DNA from: DASRPD01 sp035646535
GTDB lineage: Bacteria; Actinomycetota; Acidimicrobiia; IMCC26256; JANYLB01
Assembly: GCA_035646535.1 (NCBI GenBank)
Contig: DASRPD010000010.1
Span: 1 to 29,971, forward strand
DNA length: 29,971 bases
Direction of reading: 5' to 3'
The position numbers and the translations under genes are program-made. The notes under the pieces were generated by a model. It searched no databases and had not been told where the DNA came from. It was given only the letters and a program-made list of their open reading frames with translations. This document shows, in pieces, positions 1 through 7,071 of the stretch (positions are counted from its first letter, which is position 1; each line of letters begins with the position of its first letter).

Positions 1-1
1 C

Positions 2-868
2 TCGGTGGGGAGCGACACCAAGGTGACACCGTTCACACGTACCGTGATCCAGGGATCGCAGAACTCGCTGAGCGCGACCTCACCGCAGACCCTCGGCGGC
101 TCGAACTATCAGTTCGCGTCGTGGTCCGACGGCGGCGCGCAGAACCATCTCATCACGGCGCCCACGTCCCCCGTGACCTACACGGCTGCCTACGACCTCC
201 TGGCGGTGATCACGCCCGGCGTGGGCGCCGTGGCCGAGGGCGATACGGGGACGGCCACGTTGAGCGTGCCGGTCACGCTGGCGGTTCCGAATCTGCTGAC
301 CGTGACCGCGTACTACCAGACGTTCGGCTACACGGCGCAGGCGCCGGGTGACTACACGGCGACGTCGGGAACGGTGACGTTCGCGCCGGGCCAGACCGCG
401 AAGACGGTGGATATCCCGGTCGTGGGCGACACCGCGATCGAGCCGAACGAGGCGCTGCTGGTCGCGTTCAGCGCGCCGACGAACGCGACGATCGGCGGGT
501 TCTTCGGTCTCGGCGTCGGCGTCATCACCGACGACGACGTCGGCGCGGTCACGACGAACTGGACGGCCGCGGAGCAACCTCGCGTGCTCCAGTCGGCGAC
601 GTATCTCAACCAGACCCCGGAGCAGCTGCAGAAGACGGGCGTCCAGCTGCTCTCCTACCTCTTGGCGATCTCGAAGCCGAGACCCGCGCCCGCGCCCATC
701 GTCCCGCCACCCTCATCGACGGGTCCGGTCGCTTACACGACGACGTGGATCACCACCGACGTCGCCGCGCTCCGGACCGTGGAGGCCCAGTACTGGCTGA
801 CCGCCGAGCAGGCCCAGAAGCTCGGCGTGCAGATCGTGGGCTTCCTGCTCGCGCTCGGTGGGCACTAG
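2..868 (+). CDS. Calx-beta domain protein, C-terminal part (5' truncated by window)
   Basis: The reading frame is open to the left edge, so this is the end of a longer, probably exported protein. The first GTG in frame (position 5) is unlikely to be the real start. Residues about 25-65, counted from that GTG, resemble the short beta-sandwich repeats common in secreted actinobacterial proteins (ending with a W-S-D-G-G-A-Q-N-H pattern). Residues about 68-177 form a typical Calx-beta domain: DYTATSGTVTFAPG, then a run ending GDTAIEPNE, and closing with ITDDD, which is the usual calcium-binding acidic end. After it come two 40-residue copies of an unfamiliar module (183-222 and 245-284) joined by a Pro/Ala-rich linker. 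The upstream enzymatic or adhesive part is not visible, so the function is open; extracellular binding or adhesion is an inference. Confidence 0.8.
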   Translation, partial: SVGSDTKVTPFTRTVIQGSQNSLSATSPQTLGGSNYQFASWSDGGAQNHLITAPTSPVTYTAAYDLLAVITPGVGAVAEGDTGTATLSVPVTLAVPNLLTVTAYYQTFGYTAQAPGDYTATSGTVTFAPGQTAKTVDIPVVGDTAIEPNEALLVAFSAPTNATIGGFFGLGVGVITDDDVGAVTTNWTAAEQPRVLQSATYLNQTPEQLQKTGVQLLSYLLAISKPRPAPAPIVPPPSSTGPVAYTTTWITTDVAALRTVEAQYWLTAEQAQKLGVQIVGFLLALGGH

Positions 869-908
869 AACGACTGCCGCGTCCGGCGGCCCGTGACGGT
901 GCTGCTCC

Positions 909-957
909 CCACTGCTCCGCGTTAGGCAGTGGCGGTATCCGTAGCGCTCGGCTACGG
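909..957. terminator. Two adjacent hairpins, likely bidirectional terminator
   Basis: Between the convergent ends of the Calx-beta gene and the acyl-CoA dehydrogenase there are two perfect stems. CCACTGC (909-915) pairs with GCAGTGG (926-932) across a 10-nt loop. TCCGTAGC (938-945) pairs with GCTACGGA (951-958) across a 5-nt loop. The second stem includes the TAG stop of the minus-strand gene. There is no U-tract, which is common for actinobacterial terminators. Termination is inferred from position and structure. Confidence 0.5.
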
Positions 958-2082
958 AGCGTCCAGGGTGGCCTTCGCGACGAGCTCTTGGAGGTAGCGG
1001 TCGTCCCACCAGGAGATCTGGAGCTGCTTCGCGCGACGGAAGTAGAGCTGGATGTCGTACTCGACCGTGAAGCCCACACCGCCGAAGACCTGCTGGGCCA
1101 TGGCGGTCACGTCTCGGAAGGTCTGGCACGCGAACAGCTTGGCCATCGGCGCGAGCCGATCGATCGGCCGGTCGTTCGCGCGAGTCCAGGCCGCCTCGTG
1201 GACGAGGATCGTCCCGCCCTCGACGGTCGTCGATGCATCCGCGAGGTAGTGCGCGATCGCTTGGAACGCGCCGAGCGGCTTGTCGAACTGATGTCGATCC
1301 TTGGCGTATTGGAGCGTGATCTCGAACGCGTACCTCGCGCCACCCATCGCGTAGGCGGCGAGCAGGATGATTCCGTCGAACATCGTCTCGCGCCAACACG
1401 ACCAGCCCGTGCCGGCCGCGCCGATGCGGCCGGCCTCCGGCACTCGGACGCCCGCCAGCTCCACCTGGTACTCGGTGTCCGACGCGATCGTGAGCTGTTG
1501 GGTCTGCGTCACCCCGGGTGCGTTCGGGTCCACCAGGAACAGGTCGACGTCCTCGTCCCCGGCTCCCGTACGGGCCAGGACGACGAGCTGGGTCGCGGCG
1601 TGAGCGAACGGCACGTGCCACTTCACGCCGTCGAGGACGAAACCGTCGCCATCCGAGCGCGCGGTGAGCTGGACGCCGCGCGCTCCGAAGCCATGGTCCG
1701 GCTCGAGCCAGGCTGGGGTCAGGATCGCGTCACCGGCCACGATCCGGGGCAACCACTCCCGCCGCAGCTCCTCGGAACCGGTGCGCTGCAGCACCCCCGC
1801 GCTCATCACCGCGCTCGCGAAGTGGGGCGACGGCGCAAGCGCGCGACCGAGCTCCTCGTAGACGACGGCACCATCGAGCAGTGTCATGGCCGAGCCGCCG
1901 TACTCGGCCGGGATCATCAACCCGATCAGGTCGAGCGCCGCGAGCTGCTTCCAGAGCTCGAGCGGGTATCCGGCGGGGTCGTCCTCCATCGCGCGAACGG
2001 TCTCGAGCGGAGCGTAGGAACCGCACACCCCCCGCACCATCTCACGAAGCATCTCTTGCTCTTCGGTGAACTCGAGGTCCAT
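952..2082 (-). CDS. Acyl-CoA dehydrogenase-like protein, probable non-catalytic subunit
   Basis: A 376-residue FAD-dependent acyl-CoA dehydrogenase fold: N-terminal helical domain (1-120), beta domain (about 121-225) and C-terminal helical domain with QYAKDRHQFDKPLGAFQ (258-274) and VFGGVGFTVEY. Both known positions of the catalytic base look empty. The helix-G site reads FDGIILLAA, where active enzymes have L-E-R, and the C-terminal EGT/GGT region is replaced by RRAKQLQISWW. In heteromeric alpha2-beta2 dehydrogenases of actinobacterial steroid side-chain degradation (the FadE/ChsE pairs), one subunit lacks the Glu in this way. I infer that this is the partner of the 4306-5511 dehydrogenase in the same operon. 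It is the last gene of the operon, about 34 nt after the hydratase gene. A homomeric enzyme with another base is less likely. Confidence 0.85.
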   Translation of the reverse strand: MDLEFTEEQEMLREMVRGVCGSYAPLETVRAMEDDPAGYPLELWKQLAALDLIGLMIPAEYGGSAMTLLDGAVVYEELGRALAPSPHFASAVMSAGVLQRTGSEELRREWLPRIVAGDAILTPAWLEPDHGFGARGVQLTARSDGDGFVLDGVKWHVPFAHAATQLVVLARTGAGDEDVDLFLVDPNAPGVTQTQQLTIASDTEYQVELAGVRVPEAGRIGAAGTGWSCWRETMFDGIILLAAYAMGGARYAFEITLQYAKDRHQFDKPLGAFQAIAHYLADASTTVEGGTILVHEAAWTRANDRPIDRLAPMAKLFACQTFRDVTAMAQQVFGGVGFTVEYDIQLYFRRAKQLQISWWDDRYLQELVAKATLDAP

Positions 2083-2116
2083 CAGGTCACTTCCTCGCAG
2101 ATCTCATCGGGTGGGG

Positions 2117-2602
2117 TCACGGTCGCCAGTCCTGGCCGCGGCGGGTCCAGGGGTTGTCGTCGCCACTTCTCGGGAGCGCGACCCTCACCGAGCAGTCGGT
2201 CTTGAGCTCGGCGCCGACCGAGAGGGTCACGAGCAGCGTCGCCCACCCACAGCCGGTGTCGTCGGTCTCGGCCGCTTCGACCTTGGCGCGCATCACCATC
2301 GTGTCGCCGGGGAACACCGAGCCACGCATGCGGAACCTCATGCGACCGAGTCGGCCCTTCGGTCCGGTCCAGTCGGTGACGAAGCGCTCGAACCACGCGG
2401 CTTGGTTCGGCGTGTTGAGAAAGATGTCCCGGGTCCCGTTGCGATTGACGGCAAAGTCGTGGTCGTGGTGCATCGGGCGCCAGTCGCGGGTCGCGAGCGC
2501 GCCGAGCACGACTGTGCTCGCGGTCACGGGATATGAGAGCTCCGAGAGCTCGTCGCCCTCCTGGACATCGTCGAGCGTGATGCTCTTCGTCGGTGCGCTC
2601 AC
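2117..2602 (-). CDS. MaoC-like hotdog dehydratase/hydratase, catalytic half
   Basis: 161 residues, single hotdog fold. Residues 36-50 read LATRDWRPMHHDHDF, giving the D-x4-H pair (D40, H45) of hydratase-2 enzymes, which add water to trans-2-enoyl-CoA. From memory, the whole stretch (ATRDW..HHD, then RDIFLN and RFVTDW.GP) resembles M. tuberculosis ChsH1 from the cholesterol side-chain operon. Its ATG overlaps the stop of the upstream gene by 4 nt, so the two are probably translated together and form one two-hotdog hydratase. A role in hydrating a bulky or branched enoyl-CoA is inferred from the operon (racemase plus two dehydrogenases). The C-terminal 20 residues are polar and probably disordered. 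Confidence 0.82.
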   Translation of the reverse strand: MSAPTKSITLDDVQEGDELSELSYPVTASTVVLGALATRDWRPMHHDHDFAVNRNGTRDIFLNTPNQAAWFERFVTDWTGPKGRLGRMRFRMRGSVFPGDTMVMRAKVEAAETDDTGCGWATLLVTLSVGAELKTDCSVRVALPRSGDDNPWTRRGQDWRP

Positions 2603-3138
2603 GACGTGCCCTCCCGTCGGTACCCGAACCCGGTGTAGGACTCCACGCCGACGAGCTGCTCGTGTTGGTTGAGGTACTCCACGTCGATGACCCAGAAGCG
2701 CCCGGCGCCGAGCTTGGTGGTCTTCGGCTCGCTCACCGACCGCAGGATCTGGCGGGTGTGCAGCACGTCTCCGGGACGGACGGGCTCATGGAAGACGATC
2801 GTGTTGTCGGTCATCACCGCTTCGGGCAGCCCGAAGATCTCCTTCAGATCGAAGTGCACCTGGAGGGGGAGCGCGACCTCGGTTCGCCCGGGCGCCCAAT
2901 GATGCGGGCGGAACCACACCGACAACATCGTCGGCGGCGCGATCGAGCCGCCGGTGATCTCGTCTGCCACCTCGTCGTCCCAGAAGAGCGGGTTGGCGTT
3001 CTCGACGGACGAGCAGCTGGTCCAGATGTAGCCGCGCTCCACCGGGAACTCGCCGGTCTCCTCGTACTGCACGACACCGATGAGATCGGTGACGGCCGCC
3101 GCTCCGGTGTGCTCGCTCCCGTTCCTGTCTTGGCTCAC
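2599..3138 (-). CDS. FAS1-like (MaoC N-terminal type) dehydratase, non-catalytic half
   Basis: 179 residues with the features of the N-terminal half of double-hotdog dehydratases: FPVERGYIWTSCSSVENANPLFWDDEVA (51-78) is the substrate-side entry helix, and IAPPTMLSVWF (86-96) the central helix segment. The D-x4-H catalytic pair is absent, as expected for the partner half. Such proteins pair with a MaoC-like protein, and the next gene downstream is exactly that, overlapping by 4 nt. The upstream overlap with the racemase gene is also 4 nt, so translation of the three is likely coupled. From memory it resembles the N-terminal part of ChsH2, but no DUF35 (OB-fold) extension is present. Substrate unknown; branched or polycyclic enoyl-CoA inferred from neighbours. 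Confidence 0.8.
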   Translation of the reverse strand: MSQDRNGSEHTGAAAVTDLIGVVQYEETGEFPVERGYIWTSCSSVENANPLFWDDEVADEITGGSIAPPTMLSVWFRPHHWAPGRTEVALPLQVHFDLKEIFGLPEAVMTDNTIVFHEPVRPGDVLHTRQILRSVSEPKTTKLGAGRFWVIDVEYLNQHEQLVGVESYTGFGYRREGTS

Positions 3139-4304
3139 GCGACGGCTCCTTCCTCGAGGAGCGCGGCGACCTCGGTGTCGTCGAAGCCGGCGCCGCGCAG
3201 CAGCTCGCCGGTGTCGGTGACGGTGGCGGCACGTACGTTGGCCGGGGCCAGATGACGGTTCATGCCGGCGAGCACCCGGCCCAGCTGGCGGAACTCGCCG
3301 TGCTGCGGGTCGTGCGCGTCGGAGAAGGTGTCGCGCGCGGCGAAATGCGGGTCCTCGACCACCTCGGGCACGGACGCGACTGCCGACACGCAGGTGTCGG
3401 CGGGCCCGAGCGTCGCCACCCAGGCGTCTCGGTCATCGGCCGCGAATGCCTGGCGCAGGTCGGTGCGGATCGTGTCTTGCACGGCGTCGTCGTGCTGGTG
3501 GTCGATCCAGCGCTCACACCCGAGGGCGCGACACAGGTTCGCGAAGAACCGGGGCTCGATCGCGCCCACCGCGAGCCACTTTCCGTCTCGGCAGGGATAC
3601 ACGTCGTAACAGGCGTAGCGACCGGTCAGGAGATCGTGGCGCGGTGCCGGCACCGCACCCGTGGCGAGGTGCTCGTCGAGGTGCAGCGACATCAGCGAGA
3701 GCACGCCGTCGGCGACCGACACGTCGAGGTGCGCACCCGCGCCGCTCGACACGCGGTGCACGAGCGCGGCGAGGATCGCCATCACCGCGTGCATCCCGCC
3801 ACCCGCGCCGTCGCCGATCGTCGCGCCGGGAAGCGCCGGGCCACCGGTCGCGTCACGACCCGAGCAGTCGAGGTAGCCGCCGACCGCGAGGTAGTTCAGA
3901 TCGTGGCCGGCCCATTGCGAGTACGGACCGTTCTGGCCGTAGCCGGTCGTGGAGCAGTAGACGACACCCGGGTTCATTGCGTGCACGGCCTCGTACCCGA
4001 TCCCGAGGCGGCCGACGACGCCGGGTCGAAAGCTCTCGATCATGACGTCCGCGCGTGCCGCGAGCCGCAGGAACGCGTCTCGGCCGGCGTCGGCCTTGAG
4101 ATCGAACTGGGCGCGCAGCATGTCGCGGTGCCCGGCGTAGGCATAGAAGGGAGGGGTGATCTGCACGCCGCCCTGCTTGGCGGTGGGCCCGACCTTGATC
4201 ACGGTCGCGCCGTAGTCGGCGAGCCAGCGCGAGGTGCGCGCGGCTGGTCCGACGCTCGCGAGGTCGAGCACCGTGATGCCGTCGAGGAGGGAGGTGTCGA
4301 CCAC
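3135..4304 (-). CDS. Alpha-methylacyl-CoA racemase (CaiB/BaiF family III)
   Basis: 389 residues of the class III CoA-transferase fold (LLDGITVLDLASVGPAARTSRWLADYGATVIKV at the start). Three residues favour racemase over CoA transferase: H134 in WAGHDLNY, D165 in TIGDGAGGG and E250 in AVGAIEPRFF. These match the catalytic His, Asp and Glu described for M. tuberculosis MCR and mammalian AMACR. Such enzymes invert the (2R)-methylacyl-CoA centre so that acyl-CoA dehydrogenases, which need the 2S form, can act. The start codon is GTG, one base after the stop of the upstream dehydrogenase gene; the 3' end overlaps the next gene by 4 nt. Position between a dehydrogenase and a hydratase pair supports a role in beta-oxidation of 2-methyl-branched acyl-CoA. 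A CoA transferase remains possible. Confidence 0.82.
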   Translation of the reverse strand: MVDTSLLDGITVLDLASVGPAARTSRWLADYGATVIKVGPTAKQGGVQITPPFYAYAGHRDMLRAQFDLKADAGRDAFLRLAARADVMIESFRPGVVGRLGIGYEAVHAMNPGVVYCSTTGYGQNGPYSQWAGHDLNYLAVGGYLDCSGRDATGGPALPGATIGDGAGGGMHAVMAILAALVHRVSSGAGAHLDVSVADGVLSLMSLHLDEHLATGAVPAPRHDLLTGRYACYDVYPCRDGKWLAVGAIEPRFFANLCRALGCERWIDHQHDDAVQDTIRTDLRQAFAADDRDAWVATLGPADTCVSAVASVPEVVEDPHFAARDTFSDAHDPQHGEFRQLGRVLAGMNRHLAPANVRAATVTDTGELLRGAGFDDTEVAALLEEGAVA

Positions 4305-4305
4305 G

Positions 4306-5511
4306 TCAGAAGTTCTTGGGGAGGCCCAACCCGCGGCGTGCGATCACGTTCTTCTGGATCTCCGAGGTGCCACCACCGATCGTGTCGATGACCGTGTAGC
4401 GATAGGTCGACTCCGCGCGCCCGGCCATCGGTGCGGTCTCGGTCTTGACCCGCAGCCGGCTGCCCGGAGCCGCGAGATCCATCGACGCGTCGGCGAGGCG
4501 CCGGGAGTACTCGGTCGCGAAGAGCTTGTACTGCGACGACTCGACCGTTGGCGGTGGCGCGCCTTGGACCTTCTCGGCCTTGACCGATTCCGCCACGACC
4601 CGGAGACCGAGCACCCGGGCCACCTCGGCCTCGGTGGCGAGCTGCGCGATCCGTTGCCGGATCACCGGGTCGCTACGCAGCAGCTCGCCGTCGCGCTCCT
4701 CGGTGCGCACGTGTTCGCACAGCAGGTCCAAGCGCTGCTTGATCGGCGAGAACGTGAACATCGTGAACCGCTCGAGGTCGAGTGCCTGCGAGATGTACTG
4801 GAAGCCCTTGCCCACCTCGCCGACGACGTAGTCGTCGGGAACGAACACGTCGTCGATGAACACCTCGTTGGTGCGCTCGTCGCCCATCGTCCAGATCGAT
4901 CGGATGGTGACGCCGGGCTGGTCCAGGGGGATGAGCATCAGCGTGATGCCCCGGTGCTTGTCGGCCGGGTCGGTGCGCGTCCCGAGCCAGTACCACTCGG
5001 CGAAGTGCGCCGAGGTGGTCCAGGTCTTCTGTCCGCTCAGCAACCAGCCCGTGACGCCGTCTCGCGTCGTCCGGTCGGCCTTGAGTCGCATCGACGCGGC
5101 GTCGGAGCCCGCGTTGGGCTCGCTGTAGCCGACCGCGAACTCGACCTCGTTGCGCAGGATCATCGGCAGGAACTTCTCCTTCAGGAAGTCGTTGCCGTGC
5201 GCGATGAGGGTCTTGCCGATGATGCCGACGCCCTTGCCGATCTGGGGACCGCCCCGTCGGGCGAGCGCTTCGTTGAGCAGGTACTCGTAGACCCCTTCAC
5301 CCTCGGAGCCGCCGTACTCCTTGGGCCAGGTCATGCCGAGCCAACCCTGCTCGCCGAGCTTCGCCATGAACGCCCGGCGCTTCGGGGTGTCCACGATCTG
5401 GGCCATGTTCTCGCGGGTCACGTCGAAGACCTCGGGGTCGTCGTGCTCGTCGAGGAAGACCTCGACCTGCTCCGCGAACGCCTGCTGCTCGGGGGAGAAG
5501 TCGAAGTCCAT
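4306..5511 (-). CDS. Acyl-CoA dehydrogenase, probable catalytic subunit
   Basis: 401 residues, normal length for the family. The N-terminal helical domain is followed by the FAD/substrate-binding beta domain: FAVGYSEPNAGSDAAS (125-140) and SGQKTWTTSAHFAEWYWLGTR (159-179), where the WTTSAH segment binds flavin. The C-terminal domain ends with DTIGGGTSEIQKNVIARRGLGLP. The usual MCAD-type Glu in Y-E-G-T is replaced by Gly, but E247 in LDLERF lies at the helix-G position that provides the base in isovaleryl-CoA dehydrogenase. I infer an active dehydrogenase for branched or bulky acyl-CoA, paired with the Glu-less protein at 952-2082. It is the first gene of the five-gene operon, directly behind the palindrome at 5540-5558. 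The start ATG at 5511 gives the canonical MDFDFSPEQQ N-terminus. Confidence 0.9.
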   Translation of the reverse strand: MDFDFSPEQQAFAEQVEVFLDEHDDPEVFDVTRENMAQIVDTPKRRAFMAKLGEQGWLGMTWPKEYGGSEGEGVYEYLLNEALARRGGPQIGKGVGIIGKTLIAHGNDFLKEKFLPMILRNEVEFAVGYSEPNAGSDAASMRLKADRTTRDGVTGWLLSGQKTWTTSAHFAEWYWLGTRTDPADKHRGITLMLIPLDQPGVTIRSIWTMGDERTNEVFIDDVFVPDDYVVGEVGKGFQYISQALDLERFTMFTFSPIKQRLDLLCEHVRTEERDGELLRSDPVIRQRIAQLATEAEVARVLGLRVVAESVKAEKVQGAPPPTVESSQYKLFATEYSRRLADASMDLAAPGSRLRVKTETAPMAGRAESTYRYTVIDTIGGGTSEIQKNVIARRGLGLPKNF

Positions 5512-5539
5512 TGGCCGTGTCCCTGCTGCTCGGCGCCAG

Positions 5540-5558
5540 ATCTGACGGGTCGTCAGAT
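5540..5558. promoter_or_regulatory. Perfect palindrome, likely operator of the acyl-CoA operon
   Basis: ATCTGACG (5540-5547) and CGTCAGAT (5551-5558) form an uninterrupted 8-bp inverted repeat with a 3-bp centre (GGT). It lies 29 nt before the ATG of the first operon gene. A possible -10 box (TAACAT, minus strand, 5574-5569) lies just upstream, so a bound protein would cover the transcription start. The size and symmetry suit a TetR-family repressor responding to an acyl-CoA, which is the usual control for such operons. No regulator gene is adjacent, so the binder is unknown. Confidence 0.55.
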
Positions 5559-5613
5559 TCTCGTGCGTATGTTACGGGTCGGCCGCGCGAGGGCGCCACG
5601 CGACCGCGGGCTG

Positions 5614-6216
5614 TCAGGCCGCGCCCGGCGCGTTGGCCGCGGCGAGAGCGATCTCGTGGCGCTGGTGGCCCCATTCCGCGGCGTCGCGACAGATTGCCGG
5701 GTGGAACCCAACGCGGTGGAGGCCGCGCTCGACGCGGCCGAGATCGTCGCCTTGTTCGAACAGCGCCAGCGCGAGCCGACGCGCCCGGCGGCGCGCCGCG
5801 GCTTGGGCCGGCTCGCCGAGCTGGGCGGTCGCCCAATCCTCGTGCTCGATGCGAAGCGCGTCGGGCAGGCGTCGGAGATGCCGACTGTTGATCGGCGGCA
5901 CTGTGGCCCGCACGGCATACTCGTCACCGCCGTGGCAGGCCAGGTCGAACTGCTCGAGGCGGCCCAGGCTTCGCACGAGCGGTGACGACGTACCGTCGCG
6001 GCGGCCGAGGCCGAGCCGCTGCGCCGTGGTCGCCACATCGAGCTGCATCCCTTGTGGATGGTGCTCGAAGCGCGCGGCCAGGTGGCGGAGCAACAGCAGA
6101 GATGTCGGTCCCAGTGTCGGGAGCCAGAACGTCTCGACGTAGATGCTGCGTGGGTCGTGGCCCAGCGTGTCGATGACCGGGTCGGGCCAGGGACGAACGG
6201 CGATGGTGGTCGGCAT
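5614..6216 (-). CDS. Conserved hypothetical, possible winged-helix-like protein
   Basis: 200 residues from the ATG at 6216, which has a strong GAGGAGG ribosome site about 6 nt upstream; longer in-frame extensions add Arg-rich, low-quality sequence. The N-terminal half has the pattern LGHDPRSIYVETFWLPTLGPTSLLLLRHLAARF, then TTAQRLGLGRRDGTSSPLVRSLGRLEQFDLA. A helix, a second helix with A-Q-R-L-G-L and a third ending in RSLGRL could form a winged-helix fold, followed by a wing (AVRATVPP). The C-terminal part is helical and ends in a short Ala-rich tail. It starts 32 nt after the LysM protein gene on the same strand and is probably cotranscribed with it. I do not know a function. A DNA-binding role is a guess from the secondary-structure pattern only. 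Confidence 0.75.
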   Translation of the reverse strand: MPTTIAVRPWPDPVIDTLGHDPRSIYVETFWLPTLGPTSLLLLRHLAARFEHHPQGMQLDVATTAQRLGLGRRDGTSSPLVRSLGRLEQFDLACHGGDEYAVRATVPPINSRHLRRLPDALRIEHEDWATAQLGEPAQAAARRRARRLALALFEQGDDLGRVERGLHRVGFHPAICRDAAEWGHQRHEIALAAANAPGAA

Positions 6217-6248
6217 GAGTCCTCCTCGGGTGCTCTCGGCGTGTGTGG

Positions 6249-6848
6249 TCACGGTGTATCGAGCGGGGGAAGTTCGAGAACAAGTCCGACCATGATGAGG
6301 TTCGGGTCGGTACCGATCGCAGTCGCGTTGGCCGCGTAGACGCGTCTCCATGCCGCATCGATGGCCAAGTTGGTCGCGCCGGGGGGAAGCCGATGCTCCG
6401 CGATTGTCCAGAGGCAGTCACCCGACTGGACGATGTAGGGATCGGGCGCGGGCGCCTCGGCGGGCGCTGTCGGCTCTGGATCCGGCGGCGGCGCCGGCGA
6501 AGCGGGTGCGGCCTCGACACGCCCGCTCGAGGTCGGTGGCCCGGCGGGAGCGGTGGTCGTCGTCGTGTTGGCGAGCCAGTCCCGCACGGGCGCCTCGCCG
6601 TCGCCCGTCGGCTGCAACAGGGGCGCGGCGACGAACATGAGCGCGGTGAGCCGACGGAACACTCGGGGGGTGATGTATCTGAGCAGCGCGCTCGTGCGGC
6701 GCGCTCGCCCCGCTCGCTCGAGTAGTTCTGCGGCGAGCGCGGCAGCAGCGAGGAGCGCGGCGACGCCAAGGAGCGGACCGACCCATCGGAGCGCGGTCGC
6801 GAGGAGCTGCGCGTCGAGCTCCGTGTCGAACGTGCTGGTGCCCTCCAT
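6249..6848 (-). CDS. Membrane-anchored LysM domain protein
   Basis: 199 residues from ATG 6848 (GGGGACGGAG lies just upstream; an in-frame ATG at 6971 would add a tail without family features and run through the TAACG repeats). One hydrophobic segment spans about 23-42 and a second, weaker one 66-80. A Thr run (95-99) and Pro/Ala-rich linker (100-136) follow. A LysM domain occupies 137-193: PYIVQSGDCLWTIAEHRLP at the start, RRVYAANATAIGTDPNLIMVG in the middle and LELPP at the end. LysM binds peptidoglycan GlcNAc, so the linker probably lets the C-terminal domain reach the wall from the membrane. No hydrolase domain is present, so a scaffold or wall-sensing role is more likely than cleavage. 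It is probably cotranscribed with the downstream conserved hypothetical gene. Confidence 0.82.
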   Translation of the reverse strand: MEGTSTFDTELDAQLLATALRWVGPLLGVAALLAAAALAAELLERAGRARRTSALLRYITPRVFRRLTALMFVAAPLLQPTGDGEAPVRDWLANTTTTTAPAGPPTSSGRVEAAPASPAPPPDPEPTAPAEAPAPDPYIVQSGDCLWTIAEHRLPPGATNLAIDAAWRRVYAANATAIGTDPNLIMVGLVLELPPLDTP

Positions 6849-6925
6849 GGCTCCGTCCCCTCGCCGTGCTTCACCCGTTGCCGGCTGCGCTGACGCTCCA
6901 CTGACACTCACAAGAACAACATGAG

Positions 6926-6955
6926 CAACGTAACGGTTGTTAACGTCAGGTAACG
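6926..6955. promoter_or_regulatory. Tandem TAACG repeats, one per 10 bp
   Basis: TAACG occurs at 6931, 6941 and 6951, exactly 10 bp apart, with a related CAACG at 6926. The repeats lie in the 223-bp divergent region between the LysM gene (start 6848, minus) and the small gene starting at 7072 (plus). One helical turn between direct repeats is typical for OmpR/PhoB-family response regulators. From memory, the MtrA regulator of actinobacteria, which controls wall-remodelling genes, recognises GTAAC-like direct repeats. The assignment to such a regulator is an inference. I see nothing else clear in this intergenic stretch. Confidence 0.45.
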
Positions 6956-7071
6956 TTCGATAAGCTCGCACACGTGTCGGGAAAGGTCAAGTCCTGAGGC
7001 ATATTCGCCTTGAAATGTTATGTTCTGCCCGAAAGACTCAAACCCGCCGATACGGAAGGGGGCTCGTGGGC

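Noticed and set aside
745..2205. 486-codon plus-strand frame over the acyl-CoA dehydrogenase gene
   Set aside because: Overlaps a recognised dehydrogenase antisense and has low-complexity Arg/His/Glu composition.
4234..5985. 583-codon plus-strand frame over the first operon gene and its promoter
   Set aside because: Antisense to a well-supported dehydrogenase and running through the palindromic operator; no recognisable domain.
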